Positions 9,215 to 18,068 of a stretch of DNA of 60,187 bases are shown here, in pieces (position 1 is the first letter of the stretch; each line of letters begins with the position of its first letter). The DNA comes from Moritella sp. PE36 (GTDB lineage Bacteria > Pseudomonadota > Gammaproteobacteria > Enterobacterales > Moritellaceae). Position numbers and translations under genes: made by a program. The notes beneath the pieces were generated by a model. That model saw only the letters and a program-made list of their open reading frames with translations, did not search any database and had not been told where the DNA came from. Location of the stretch: positions 1-60,187 of the forward strand of contig NZ_ABCQ01000024.1 in the NCBI RefSeq assembly GCF_000170855.1, given 5' to 3'.

Positions 9215-10591
9215 ATGAAAATTATCATTATCGGTGCAGGCCAGGTCGGCGGCACACTGGCTGAAAATTTAGTAGGTGAGAATAATGACATTACTATTAT
9301 CGACCGCGATGGCGACAGCCTAAGAAACTTACAAGATAAATTTGACCTGCGCGTTGTTGAAGGCCACGGTGCCAATCCAGACGTACTACGAGAAGCCGGT
9401 GCCCAAGATGCGGATATGTTGGTGGCAGTGACCAACAATGATGAAACCAATATGATCGCTTGTCAGATCGCTTACACCATGTTCAATACCCCGAATAAAA
9501 TCGCTCGGATCAGAAATGAATACTATCTCAATAACAAAGAAACCCTGTTTAATAATGGCGCTATTGCAGTCGATCATTTGATCGCACCCGAGCAGCTAGT
9601 GACCGACTATATTAAACGCCTCATCGATTATCCGGGGGCATTACAGGTCGTTCACTTTGCCAATAACAAAGTGGGGCTCGTGGCAGTCAAAGCCTATTAT
9701 GGTGGTCCACTGGTTGGTAATGCACTGGCTGCATTACGCGAACACATGCCCAATGTGGAAGCCCGCGTAGCAGCAATTTTCCGTCAAGGCAAACCTATCC
9801 GCCCTCTCGGTACTACCATTATTGAAGCCGATGATGAAGTTTTCTTTGTCTCGGCCAGTAATAATATCCGCGCAGTGATGAGTGAATTGCAAAAACTGGA
9901 AAAACCGTATCGCCGTATTATTATTGCCGGTGGTGGTAATATTGGCGCGGCATTAGCGGGGCGTTTAGAACGTGATTACTCAGTGAAATTGATTGAGCGT
10001 AATATCAACCGAGCCGAAAAACTGTCAGAAATGCTCAATAATACCATCGTATTCTGCGGTGATGCCTCCGATCAAGAACTGCTCAGTGAAGAACACATAG
10101 ATCAAACAGACGTATTTATCGCCGTCACCAATGATGATGAAGCCAATATCATGTCTGCCATGTTAGCCAAACGCATGGGCGCGAAAAAAGCCATGGTACT
10201 GATCCAACGCAGTGCTTATGTAGATCTGGTGCAGGGCGGTACTATCGATATAGCCATTTCACCGCAACAGGCCACTATCTCAGCGCTATTAACGCATGTA
10301 CGTCGTGCTGACATTGCCAATGTTTACTCATTACGCCGCGGTGCCGCAGAGGCGATTGAAGCGATTGCCCATGGTGATAAGTTAACATCACGGGTGGTCG
10401 GTCGGACTATTGGCAGTCTGAAACTGCCTCAAGGTACCACGATTGGCGCCATCGTCCGTAATGATGAAGTATTAATTGCCCACGATAAAACGGTGATCGA
10501 ACAAGATGATCACGTAGTGATGTTCCTGGTTGATAAAAAGTTTATTCCGGATGTAGAAAAACTTTTCCAACCCAGTCCATTTTTCTTATAA
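9215..10591 (+). CDS. trkA: Trk potassium uptake regulatory subunit TrkA
   Basis: Cytoplasmic NAD(H)-binding subunit that gates the TrkH potassium channel. The 458-residue protein contains two RCK modules. Each starts with a Rossmann fold ([16 protein letters not shown] at the N-terminus; [18 protein letters not shown] at about 230) and is followed by a TrkA-C domain. GAGG lies 5 nt upstream of the ATG. trkH follows after 21 nt, so the two Trk subunits are co-transcribed. Confidence 0.97.
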   Translation: MKIIIIGAGQVGGTLAENLVGENNDITIIDRDGDSLRNLQDKFDLRVVEGHGANPDVLREAGAQDADMLVAVTNNDETNMIACQIAYTMFNTPNKIARIRNEYYLNNKETLFNNGAIAVDHLIAPEQLVTDYIKRLIDYPGALQVVHFANNKVGLVAVKAYYGGPLVGNALAALREHMPNVEARVAAIFRQGKPIRPLGTTIIEADDEVFFVSASNNIRAVMSELQKLEKPYRRIIIAGGGNIGAALAGRLERDYSVKLIERNINRAEKLSEMLNNTIVFCGDASDQELLSEEHIDQTDVFIAVTNDDEANIMSAMLAKRMGAKKAMVLIQRSAYVDLVQGGTIDIAISPQQATISALLTHVRRADIANVYSLRRGAAEAIEAIAHGDKLTSRVVGRTIGSLKLPQGTTIGAIVRNDEVLIAHDKTVIEQDDHVVMFLVDKKFIPDVEKLFQPSPFFL

Positions 10592-10612
10592 ACACACATA
10601 GAAACTTGTTTC

Positions 10613-12058
10613 ATGGTTAATTTTAAACCCGTACTGTTCATGGCGAGTGTGGTGCTACGCGCCCTCGCCTTGTTTATGATCGCGCCATTGGTATTAGCGA
10701 TATATACCGATGGTCATGGCGTATCCGAATTCTTCAAATCCATCATTATAACCACCATTGCATCGGGTTTATTTTGGCATAAAGGTCGTTCCAAAATATT
10801 CAAACTCGGTATCCGCGAGATGTTTTTACTGACCACTTGCGTATGGATAATTGCGTCTGCCTTTGCCGCATTACCACTGATGTTGATCCAACATATTAGC
10901 TATACCGATGCCTATTTCGAAACCATGTCTGGTATCACCACCACAGGTTCCACCGTATTATCCAACTTAGATAGCACCGCGCATAGCGTATTGTTATGGC
11001 GTTCAATTCTACAGTGGTTGGGCGGTATTGGCTTTGTGGTGATGGGCGTGGCCGTATTACCTTACTTAAACGTCGGTGGTATGCGTTTATTCCAAACTGA
11101 GTCATCGGATTGGTCTGATAAGAACACCACTAAAACCCAGCATACTGCAGCCTACGTGATGTATGTTTATTTAAGCTTAACAGTATTATGTTATTTTGGT
11201 TACTTAGCCGCAGGTATGAGCAGTTTCGAGGCGGTTAATCATGCCATGACTACCTTATCAACGGGAGGATATTCAACCTCAGATCAATCCATGGCGCACT
11301 TCTCCAATAGCGCACAATGGAATGGCACCTTCTTTATGTTTTTAGGGGGATTGCCCTTTTTACTTTTGATCAATGCCTTACATCGGCGTGATATAACCAT
11401 GTTGTTCAAGGATGCGCAAATCATCGGTTTTGCTAAACTCGTGCTCACTATGACCGTCATGATGTCGCTGTATTTATGGCACAAAGATGTGTTTAGCTTT
11501 ACCGATGCCATCCGTATCAGCATGTTCAATATTGTCTCCGTAGTGACGACGACAGGGTTTGGCTTAACCGATTACGGCACTTGGGGTGAATTTACCACGG
11601 TATTATTTGCTGCGTTGATGTTTACCGGTGCTTGTTCGGGTTCGACATCGGGTGGCATTAAAATTTTCCGTTTTCAAATCGCATTGACCTTATTCCGTAA
11701 ACAAATGTCCCAATTAGTCCATCCATCAGGGGTATTTAGACAGCACTACAATGGGCGAAATGTGAATGATGTTATTGTGCGATCTGTGGTGGCTTTTGGC
11801 AGTGCGTTTATCGCGACAATCGCGATACTGGCGGCGATATTAAGTATGATCGGATTAGATCCCATCACCAGTATTACCGGCGCAATAACGGCGGTTGCTA
11901 ATGTTGGGCCTGGACTCGGCCCAGTCATAGGGCCATCTGGTAACTTTGCTAGCCTACCAGATACAGCAAAATGGGCACTCAGTTTGGGCATGCTCATGGG
12001 GCGCTTAGAGATCATGACAGTATTAGTACTTGTCACGCCGGCATTTTGGAAAGGTTAG
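10613..12058 (+). CDS. trkH: Trk potassium transporter membrane subunit TrkH
   Basis: Inner-membrane potassium-translocating subunit. The 481-residue hydrophobic protein carries the four degenerate P-loops of the SKT family: MSGITTTGSTVL, TTLSTGGYSTSD, VSVVTTTGFGLTDYG and AVANVGPGLGPVIGP. It begins at ATG 21 nt after trkA; the ribosome site is weak, suggesting coupling to trkA translation. It is convergent with rmuC, only 15 nt apart. Confidence 0.97.
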   Translation: MVNFKPVLFMASVVLRALALFMIAPLVLAIYTDGHGVSEFFKSIIITTIASGLFWHKGRSKIFKLGIREMFLLTTCVWIIASAFAALPLMLIQHISYTDAYFETMSGITTTGSTVLSNLDSTAHSVLLWRSILQWLGGIGFVVMGVAVLPYLNVGGMRLFQTESSDWSDKNTTKTQHTAAYVMYVYLSLTVLCYFGYLAAGMSSFEAVNHAMTTLSTGGYSTSDQSMAHFSNSAQWNGTFFMFLGGLPFLLLINALHRRDITMLFKDAQIIGFAKLVLTMTVMMSLYLWHKDVFSFTDAIRISMFNIVSVVTTTGFGLTDYGTWGEFTTVLFAALMFTGACSGSTSGGIKIFRFQIALTLFRKQMSQLVHPSGVFRQHYNGRNVNDVIVRSVVAFGSAFIATIAILAAILSMIGLDPITSITGAITAVANVGPGLGPVIGPSGNFASLPDTAKWALSLGMLMGRLEIMTVLVLVTPAFWKG

Positions 12059-12073
12059 CCTTAAACGAATAGG

Positions 12074-13432
12074 TTATTCCAATAAATTAACGCTGCTTTT
12101 TTCGATTAACTCGGCAGGTAATGGTTTTTTAACTTCAACCCCCAGTTCAACAAACTGCTGGGCTTGTTTAATTAAATTACCTTTGCCTGTTGCTAGCCGC
12201 TTCATGGCCGAGTCATAACTGTCTTGGGCTTTATCTAACGCCACGCCCATATCTTGCATATCATGACTAAACAAGCGTAATTTCTCATAGATCTTACCCG
12301 CACGCTCGGCAATGAGCTGGGCATTTTGATTCTGACGTTCATAACGCCACAAATTATCTATGGTACGCAGGGCGATTAATAAATTCGTCGGGCTAACTAA
12401 CATAATGTTATTGTCTAACGCGAACTTCATTAAACTTGGGTCAGCTTGTAACGCGGCTAAAAAGGCCGGTTCCACAGCAACAAACATCAACACATAATCT
12501 AACGTTTTTAATCCTTGTAACAAATGATAGTCTTTGCGACCAAGCTCGCGAATATGACTGCGTACCGATGTCACATGCTCTTGTAATGCTTGTTTACGTG
12601 TTACCTCATCCTCAGCATTAAAATAACGCTCGTAAGCCGTTAATGACACCTTAGAATCAACCACTACATCTTTGTCTTGCGGTAAATGCACGATCACATC
12701 TGGCTGAAAACGTCTACCGTGTTCATTGTTCAAACTCACTTGTACATCGTACTCATGACCTTCACGTAACCCCGACTCTGACAAGATCCTAGCGAGAATA
12801 ACCTCGCCCCAATTACCTTGTTGCTTGTTATCACCTTTTAGCGCTTTGGTCAGGTTAGCGGTTTCACTCGACATCAATTGATACACTTGCTGTAGTCTTG
12901 CAACTTCAGATTGTAAACTGTGGCGCTCTTTGGCTTCATTAGAATACACATCTTGAATTTGTTGCTTAAACCCCTCTAGTTGGGTTTTTAATGGCGACAA
13001 GAGTAATTCCACACTAGACTTATTTAGTTCTTTGAAATTATCGGTTTTACTATCAAAAATCTTATTCGCTAAATTTTCAAATTGCTGTTGCAGACGTTGT
13101 TCTGATTGTGCTTGCAGCGCCAATTTTTCTTCACTGGCTTGGCGTTCTATTTGTAAACGAATATCACTTTCACGCAATCGCGACATGACTTTGATCAGCT
13201 GATTGTTTTGCGACTCTAATTTTAATTTATTGCCATCATGTGCTTGCTGCAACTGCTCGTGACTATAATTGACGTTATCTAATTGCTGTTCTAACAGCTC
13301 AACTTCATGATTTAAAGTTTGTACCGACAATGTAGCTTGTTGGCTCTTACGGATCGCAATTAGCGCGCCGACAGTGGCAACACATGCCGCGGCAATGTAG
13401 GGTAATACGGGAAACAAAGAATCAATACTCAT
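12074..13432 (-). CDS. rmuC: DNA recombination protein RmuC
   Basis: RmuC limits recombination at inverted repeats; its mechanism is unclear and a nuclease-like fold has been proposed. The 452-residue protein has one N-terminal membrane helix (about 8-26), a long coiled coil (about 33-200) and the RmuC core (GNWGEVILARILSESGL, FQPDVIVHLPQDKDVVVDSKVSL, MLVSPTNLLIALRTI). A small membrane protein lies 8 nt upstream on the same strand. Confidence 0.94.
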   Translation of the reverse strand: MSIDSLFPVLPYIAAACVATVGALIAIRKSQQATLSVQTLNHEVELLEQQLDNVNYSHEQLQQAHDGNKLKLESQNNQLIKVMSRLRESDIRLQIERQASEEKLALQAQSEQRLQQQFENLANKIFDSKTDNFKELNKSSVELLLSPLKTQLEGFKQQIQDVYSNEAKERHSLQSEVARLQQVYQLMSSETANLTKALKGDNKQQGNWGEVILARILSESGLREGHEYDVQVSLNNEHGRRFQPDVIVHLPQDKDVVVDSKVSLTAYERYFNAEDEVTRKQALQEHVTSVRSHIRELGRKDYHLLQGLKTLDYVLMFVAVEPAFLAALQADPSLMKFALDNNIMLVSPTNLLIALRTIDNLWRYERQNQNAQLIAERAGKIYEKLRLFSHDMQDMGVALDKAQDSYDSAMKRLATGKGNLIKQAQQFVELGVEVKKPLPAELIEKSSVNLLE

Positions 13433-13440
13433 AAAATAAA

Positions 13441-13677
13441 TTAACTACGAAAAAAAGAGCTACGTGATAATGCGCGGTCGATATATAACCACGCCGCAAG
13501 ACAACCAAGATACAGGAAAAATATGAGCCACTTATGAAAATTAACACCACTGTCAATGTGCGAAAATGGCACGTCGGCTATAACGCTGTATAGCCAGATT
13601 ATGAGTGGAAAAAATAAGAAAACTAACAGTCTCCAGATGATTTTTAACGTCGGACGGTGTACGGTTATCGCTTTCAT
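13441..13677 (-). CDS. small two-helix membrane protein, unknown
   Basis: A 78-residue protein with two predicted membrane helices (about 13-31 and 47-65) joined by a loop containing HIDSGVNFHKW, and a basic C-terminus. I do not recognise a family. I start it at the third possible codon because AAGGAG lies 7 nt before that ATG and only 1 nt before the first one. It ends 8 nt before rmuC, so it is probably transcribed with it. Confidence 0.75.
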   Translation of the reverse strand: MKAITVHRPTLKIIWRLLVFLFFPLIIWLYSVIADVPFSHIDSGVNFHKWLIFFLYLGCLAAWLYIDRALSRSSFFRS

Positions 13678-13992
13678 CAACATGCTCCTTAACCAGAGCG
13701 CTTAACAATGGCGTTTAAATGTCAGCGTTAATTATGCTGAAAATAGATAACGATGTTAGCCTAACCTGCTCAAGATTAAAACTAATCCACTAAGGATAAT
13801 CACAATCAGAGCACAATTCCGAGAAAATAATACGGATTAATTAGCTATCCCCCTTGAAACGAGACAAAATACCCCAACTTGTAATTTTCAGTTATTTTTT
13901 GCCACAATAGGGTTAACGCCCCTATGTTATGGACAATTAAAATGTCTATTATGCTAATTAATTATAATCCGAATACGAAATAGGTAATATAT
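13678..13992. other. intergenic region upstream of the DksA-like gene
   Basis: AT-rich divergent spacer. It holds an inverted repeat (AATAGGG ... CCCCTAT, about 13905-13925) and a TATAAT at about 13966-13971 in front of the DksA-like gene, without a convincing -35. No gene was seen. Confidence 0.5.
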
Positions 13993-14373
13993 ATGAGCGA
14001 TTTTATGAATGAAGGCCAAGTTGCCTATTTCAAAGAGAAACTAGAAACAGAACAACAAGAGATCTTAGCCCGCATCGAGCACCAATCAACAGACGTGGTG
14101 GTCTCAGACAGTAATGAAATGGCCGATGAAATTGATCGCGCGGCAATGGAAGAAGCACACAGGCTTGAACTAAACCGTATCGGACACGATAAATTGCACA
14201 TCAAGAAAATTGTCAAAGCGCTACGTCGTATCGAAAGCGGGGATTATGGTTATTGTGATAGCTGTGGCGATGAAATATCGATTAAACGCTTACAGGCTCG
14301 TTCTGAGTCGCGTTTATGCTTAGAATGTCAGTCCACTAAAGAATTTACTGACCACAGCTTATACCGCCGCTAA
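13993..14373 (+). CDS. short DksA/TraR-family zinc-finger transcription factor
   Basis: A 126-residue member of the DksA/TraR family, which inserts a coiled coil into the secondary channel of RNA polymerase. The acidic coiled-coil tip is intact as DEIDRA (DxxDxA), and a Cys4 zinc finger follows (CDSC, 17 residues, CLEC). It is about 25 residues shorter than E. coli DksA (151), mainly at the N-terminus, so I read it as a paralogue and not the main DksA. Regulatory targets cannot be inferred. Confidence 0.88.
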   Translation: MSDFMNEGQVAYFKEKLETEQQEILARIEHQSTDVVVSDSNEMADEIDRAAMEEAHRLELNRIGHDKLHIKKIVKALRRIESGDYGYCDSCGDEISIKRLQARSESRLCLECQSTKEFTDHSLYRR

Positions 14374-14429
14374 TCCTAAGCACAATCGAATAACCAGCTC
14401 TGGTTGTTATCCATAAAACGATAAAAGAT

Positions 14430-14463
14430 GGAAGGTAATAACAAACCTATGTTATTGCTTTCC
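14430..14463 (+). terminator. hairpin after the DksA-like gene
   Basis: A 13-bp imperfect stem (GGAAGGTAATAAC with GTTATTGCTTTCC) with an 8-nt loop. There is only a weak T-tract, so terminator function is tentative. Confidence 0.45.
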
Positions 14464-14524
14464 TCATTTGTCGATCCGTATTAATCTATCATCTCTCACA
14501 CAAACCGCCATTAGGAATGCATCG

Positions 14525-15034
14525 ATGTTAAAGCCATTGTCAGCCAATTTTAAAAAACTCAGTTTATTGTCATTACTTGTCAGCAGTGTTGCGTTAAGCG
14601 GTTGTAGCGATGATGCATCAGGTAAGATCAGCCTCGGCTTATTTACCACTAAAGACATTAATATCAACAGCTTCGTTGATCCGGCTATACCCGGGGTTAC
14701 TTGTCATGTCAGTCATATTGAAGCGGACCTAGACTTTTCCGACCCATCAGATATGGGCATTGCCTGTCGTCAAACGGGTGATATTACCGCCGCGATGTTA
14801 GCAACAATTGATACTTCAAAAAGTGGTGAGGTGATTTTCAAGAAATCGAAGAGTATCTTGTTTAAATCACTCAAAATCCGTCGTATTTATGATGCCGACA
14901 GCCAAAGCTTATTGTATGTATCGTACTCGACAAAAGAAATAAACGGCAGCTATAAACACTCATTATCAACAGTGCCATTATGGGCAACAAAAGCCTGGCA
15001 GGCACCAATAACACCAGCATCACAGGTTAATTAA
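14525..15034 (+). CDS. CreA-family lipoprotein
   Basis: A 169-residue CreA-family protein. Segments shared with E. coli CreA include VTCHVS, the GD-I motif before the middle, GEVIFKK, ILFKSLKIRRIYD and YVSYS. Unlike E. coli CreA, it carries a lipobox (LSGC) after a hydrophobic signal, so it should be a lipid-anchored envelope protein. I use the ATG with AGGAA 7 nt upstream; a TTG 19 codons earlier has no site. The biochemical function of CreA is unknown. Confidence 0.85.
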   Translation: MLKPLSANFKKLSLLSLLVSSVALSGCSDDASGKISLGLFTTKDININSFVDPAIPGVTCHVSHIEADLDFSDPSDMGIACRQTGDITAAMLATIDTSKSGEVIFKKSKSILFKSLKIRRIYDADSQSLLYVSYSTKEINGSYKHSLSTVPLWATKAWQAPITPASQVN

Positions 15035-15038
15035 ACCA

Positions 15039-15067
15039 ATAAAGCCACTGTCACCAGTGGCTTTATT
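15039..15067. terminator. bidirectional terminator
   Basis: A perfect 12- to 13-bp stem (AATAAAGCCACTG with CAGTGGCTTTATT) with a TCAC loop lies between the converging CreA-like gene and the membrane-protein gene. A/T tracts flank both sides, so it can serve both strands. Confidence 0.85.
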
Positions 15068-15092
15068 ATCATGTTTGCAAAACCTGCTTAAA

Positions 15093-15812
15093 TTAAAATG
15101 CCGCAATAACACCCATGCCAATCACTTCAGAGAATAATAATAATACAGTGGTTAATGAGACTATGTTAGGGCTGTATTCTTGCTTGGTATAAAGCGGAAT
15201 AGTCCACACCGCTAATGCTAACAATAAAATAACGGCACGATAAATAACAAATTCTTGGATCATCATCATATTGCTTGAGTCAGCATGCATACTAGCGACA
15301 ACGAGCAAGCCTACCATCAGCAATACACTGCTAGCGATACCAACCACAGGTAAAATCACATTAAATGCCTGTAAGCGATGTTTAGCGCGTAATAAGATGA
15401 CATGCGCAAATACCGCACCCAACAGTACGGCTTCTAATAGTAATAATGCTTGCTGCTGTTGCCACAACACTAATAATCCCGTAATCACCGCAAGTGCAAT
15501 GGGTAACCGCAACCAAGTACTTGGAATAGCCCGCTTACCTTGCAAACGCGATTGAATTAAGTTTTGCATGATACCTATAAATACCGCCATACCACCAATA
15601 ACCAGAGTTAATGTGGTCGCATAAACTTCAACGCCAATCATCAGACCTAGCGCCAGCACAGCCCAGACTGAGATCATATTTTCGGTAATGCGTTTACGCT
15701 GGCCAGGACATACTTCACCTTTGGTTAATACCAGCGCTAAAAAACAAGCCGCCGCAATCGGCATCATTACGATGATAGGATAAATTTGTTGGTAAAAACT
15801 GATTTCAGTCAC
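15093..15812 (-). CDS. polytopic membrane protein, unknown
   Basis: A 239-residue very hydrophobic protein with about eight predicted membrane helices (near 12-30, 48-66, 68-88, 105-121, 125-143, 154-178, 190-208 and 215-237). The only long polar stretch is a basic loop at about 32-45. I see no transporter signature or catalytic motif and do not recognise the family. It has its own terminator downstream and stands alone. Confidence 0.7.
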   Translation of the reverse strand: MTEISFYQQIYPIIVMMPIAAACFLALVLTKGEVCPGQRKRITENMISVWAVLALGLMIGVEVYATTLTLVIGGMAVFIGIMQNLIQSRLQGKRAIPSTWLRLPIALAVITGLLVLWQQQQALLLLEAVLLGAVFAHVILLRAKHRLQAFNVILPVVGIASSVLLMVGLLVVASMHADSSNMMMIQEFVIYRAVILLLALAVWTIPLYTKQEYSPNIVSLTTVLLLFSEVIGMGVIAAF

Positions 15813-15936
15813 GCGACAACCCGTTAGTCAATTAATGAGGTGCAAGATTATATCAGTGTCGTCGGAAGGTGATAATCAATAATTACTTAAAATTGAAAAT
15901 TGCATTGAAAGTGACTAAGAGAATCGAAATATATGA

Positions 15937-15970
15937 TAAAAAAAAGCCCATTACCGAAGAATGGGCTTTA
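15937..15970 (-). terminator. rho-independent terminator
   Basis: On the minus strand a perfect 10-bp stem (AAAGCCCATT/AATGGGCTTT, 7-nt loop) is followed by a run of T. It terminates the small gene just upstream at 15981-16223. Confidence 0.9.
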
Positions 15971-15980
15971 CCTGCTTACT

Positions 15981-16223
15981 TTAGACTTTGTTACCATGTT
16001 CTTGCTCTGAAATTAATGGTTCAATACCTAATATACGAGAGAGTAAATCTACCTCGTTAAGATCATCATCATCCGCTAATTGCACACTGAGTAATAATGA
16101 TTCAAATTTACTTTGTTGTAATACTGCCGAGATCCCCGTCATGCCACCCGCTGTTTTTAGCAGTGATGATATAACTGTATTCGCCCCTAATTTTCCTTGC
16201 TCAACATCGAGTTTCCCATCCAT
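15981..16223 (-). CDS. small hypothetical protein
   Basis: An 80-residue acidic soluble protein of no family I recognise, with a short hydrophobic patch near residues 15-36 (ISSLLKTAGGMTGISAVL) and an Asp-rich turn (LADDDDLNE). It is very likely real: a near-perfect TAGGAGGAG site lies just upstream of its ATG and a strong terminator follows the stop within 11 nt. It is monocistronic. Confidence 0.75.
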   Translation of the reverse strand: MDGKLDVEQGKLGANTVISSLLKTAGGMTGISAVLQQSKFESLLLSVQLADDDDLNEVDLLSRILGIEPLISEQEHGNKV

Positions 16224-16480
16224 AACTCCTCCTACTAACTCCCTAATTGCCCCTAATTTCTATCCCTTAGAAATATAGTGAATGGTTATAAAACCACATC
16301 CACCTACGCAGGGAAATAGCCAAATAGAGAGTTTGAGAGGTAAAACGGATAAATGACCAAGTGTCATATCGTAACAGACTATAAACGTGAGTTTGGCTTA
16401 GATAAAATATATTATATTCATTCTTTAGTATTATACTGTTGCTAATCATCACTATAACCACAATGACAGGGAGTCACAGT

Positions 16481-17317
16481 GTGAATGTAGAACATCTATT
16501 CTCCAAGCTAAAGCAAGCGCCAGTTATACCGCAATTACTGCAAGAAATGATGACCAGCTTTAATCAAAGCAATATTGGTCTCGATAGCATCGCCAGCAAA
16601 ATTGCCATGGATCCGGTGATCACCGCAAAAGTATTAAAAATGGCAAACTCAGCCGCTTATTCTCGCGGTCAAGATGTTGAATCAATTGCACAGGCAGCGG
16701 TAAAACTTGGGTTAAATAAACTCCGTTCACTCGTCATCGCCAGTAGCCTTACCAATAATTTTCACCATGACAATGATTTTGATATTCGTGATTTTTGGCG
16801 TAACTCTTTTCAAGTAGCGCAAATTGCTAAAGCAATCGCCAGTCAAACATCACTTGATCCGGAAGTGGTATTTACGTGTAGTTTGATGCATAACATCGGC
16901 GAACTACTGATCCAAAGCGCATTACCAGAAGAAGCGAGTCTCGTGGCGCTGAGTCAAGCCCAAGGACAGAGTCGCATTGAAGCCCAACATGCGGTGCTCA
17001 ATTTTGACTTTACGGATGTGGGACTTGAGCTTGCAAAACAATGGAACTTTACCGATACCTTTGCCAATGCTATCCAACAGCAACTCGATCCGCTGTCATT
17101 TCGACAAATTTCTGATGAGGCAGTGCTTATTCGACTTGCCGTATTTGTCAACTTTGCAACCAATGCCGGAGTGCCCGTGGTTATGATCGTCGAACGTTTT
17201 CCGCAAGCCTTAGCCCAGCATCTCAATATTAACCCACAGGTATTAACCACGCAGCTACAAGATATGCAGCAGCAAGGGAACGAATTAGCAACACTGCTGA
17301 TGCAGGAAGTGGCATAA
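16481..17317 (+). CDS. HDOD-domain signalling protein
   Basis: A 278-residue protein consisting mostly of an HDOD domain, a catalytically inactive relative of HD phosphohydrolases found in signalling proteins. Typical segments are LPxIPQLLQEM-like (APVIPQLLQEMM), ITAKVLKMANSAAYS, AVKLGLNKLRSLVI and CSLMHNIGELLI, where the HD pair is degenerate. It has no fused output domain. I start at GTG (MNVEHLF) because AGGGAG lies 7 nt upstream. Partners are unknown. Confidence 0.88.
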   Translation: MNVEHLFSKLKQAPVIPQLLQEMMTSFNQSNIGLDSIASKIAMDPVITAKVLKMANSAAYSRGQDVESIAQAAVKLGLNKLRSLVIASSLTNNFHHDNDFDIRDFWRNSFQVAQIAKAIASQTSLDPEVVFTCSLMHNIGELLIQSALPEEASLVALSQAQGQSRIEAQHAVLNFDFTDVGLELAKQWNFTDTFANAIQQQLDPLSFRQISDEAVLIRLAVFVNFATNAGVPVVMIVERFPQALAQHLNINPQVLTTQLQDMQQQGNELATLLMQEVA

Positions 17318-17328
17318 AACCCAGAAAC

Positions 17329-17358
17329 GAAAAAAGCCTGCTCAATGAGCAGGCTTTT
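17329..17358. terminator. bidirectional terminator (HDOD gene / tRNA operon)
   Basis: A perfect 12-bp stem (AAAAGCCTGCTC/GAGCAGGCTTTT, AAT loop). It lies after the HDOD gene on the plus strand and after the Pro-His-Leu-Pro tRNA operon on the minus strand. Confidence 0.9.
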
Positions 17359-17386
17359 CCAGATTCCAATTACTTGGAAATATAAG

Positions 17387-17463
17387 TGGTCGGTGATAGA
17401 GGATTCGAACCTCTGACCCCCTGGTCCCAAACCAGGTGCGCTACCAAGCTGCGCTAATCACCG
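17387..17463 (-). tRNA. tRNA-Pro(TGG)
   Basis: 77 nt including the encoded CCA. The acceptor stem starts CGGTGAT, the anticodon loop is TTTGGGA and the T-loop is TTCGAAT. It is identical to the copies at 17713 and 21610, and is the last gene of the four-tRNA operon. Confidence 0.97.
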
Positions 17464-17467
17464 AACA

Positions 17468-17552
17468 TGGTGCGGAAGGAGAGACTTGAACTCTCACACT
17501 TTGCAATACTAGAACCTAAATCTAGCGCGTCTACCAATTCCGCCACTTCCGC
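17468..17552 (-). tRNA. tRNA-Leu(TAG)
   Basis: 85 nt including CCA, with the long variable arm of class II tRNAs. The anticodon arm is CTAGA-TTTAGGT-TCTAG, giving anticodon TAG. The acceptor stem GCGGAAG/CTTCCGC is perfect. Confidence 0.96.
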
Positions 17553-17631
17553 ACAATTTTTCAACTTACTAGCAGGTAACTCTAGCAAGGGTGATAACTC
17601 CATTCTAAAAGAATATCGTCGTTATCGAATA

Positions 17632-17708
17632 TGGGGCGACTGACGGGATTTGAACCCGCGACAACCGGAATCACAATCCGGGGCTCTACCAACTGAGCTA
17701 CAACCGCC
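17632..17708 (-). tRNA. tRNA-His(GTG)
   Basis: 77 nt including CCA and the extra 5' G(-1) paired with C73 that is the identity mark of tRNA-His. The anticodon loop is TTGTGAT. It differs from the copy at 21714 by a compensated C-G/T-A pair in the T-stem. Confidence 0.97.
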
Positions 17709-17712
17709 ATAG

Positions 17713-17789
17713 TGGTCGGTGATAGAGGATTCGAACCTCTGACCCCCTGGTCCCAAACCAGGTGCGCTACCAAGCTGCGCTAATCACCG
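17713..17789 (-). tRNA. tRNA-Pro(TGG)
   Basis: 77 nt including CCA, identical in sequence to the other two tRNA-Pro genes. It is the first gene of the Pro-His-Leu-Pro operon, about 40 nt downstream of its promoter. Confidence 0.97.
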
Positions 17790-17830
17790 AACATACTTAT
17801 TAGAATGAATCATTCTTAACAAGTGTGCGC

Positions 17831-17858
17831 ATTATAGATATTGTGTATAAGTCTGCAA
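17831..17858 (-). promoter_or_regulatory. tRNA operon promoter
   Basis: On the minus strand -35 TTGCAG, a 16-nt spacer and a consensus -10 TATAAT are followed by a GC-rich discriminator (GCGCAC), which is typical of stringently controlled stable-RNA promoters. A/T tracts upstream could act as an UP element. Confidence 0.8.
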
Positions 17859-18068
17859 GTCTTTTTAACTAAAAAACACATTTTTTGTCGCTTTCAATTA
17901 AATCGGAATAAAAACAAACAGCGTCAGTGCAAAAAACAATCAAGAAAATAATTCACTGACTGAACTGTATTTACCTATATGTACTCGTTCCGATAGCAAT
18001 GATCAGCTGTAGGATTGATTGACGTTAGATATATTCGCAATTAAGTCTGCAGCAGTCTCTGATCAATA

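Noticed and set aside
17582-17773. Reading frame across tRNA-His and tRNA-Pro
   Set aside because: It translates tRNA genes; the same frame appears at 21485-21670 because the tRNAs are repeated.
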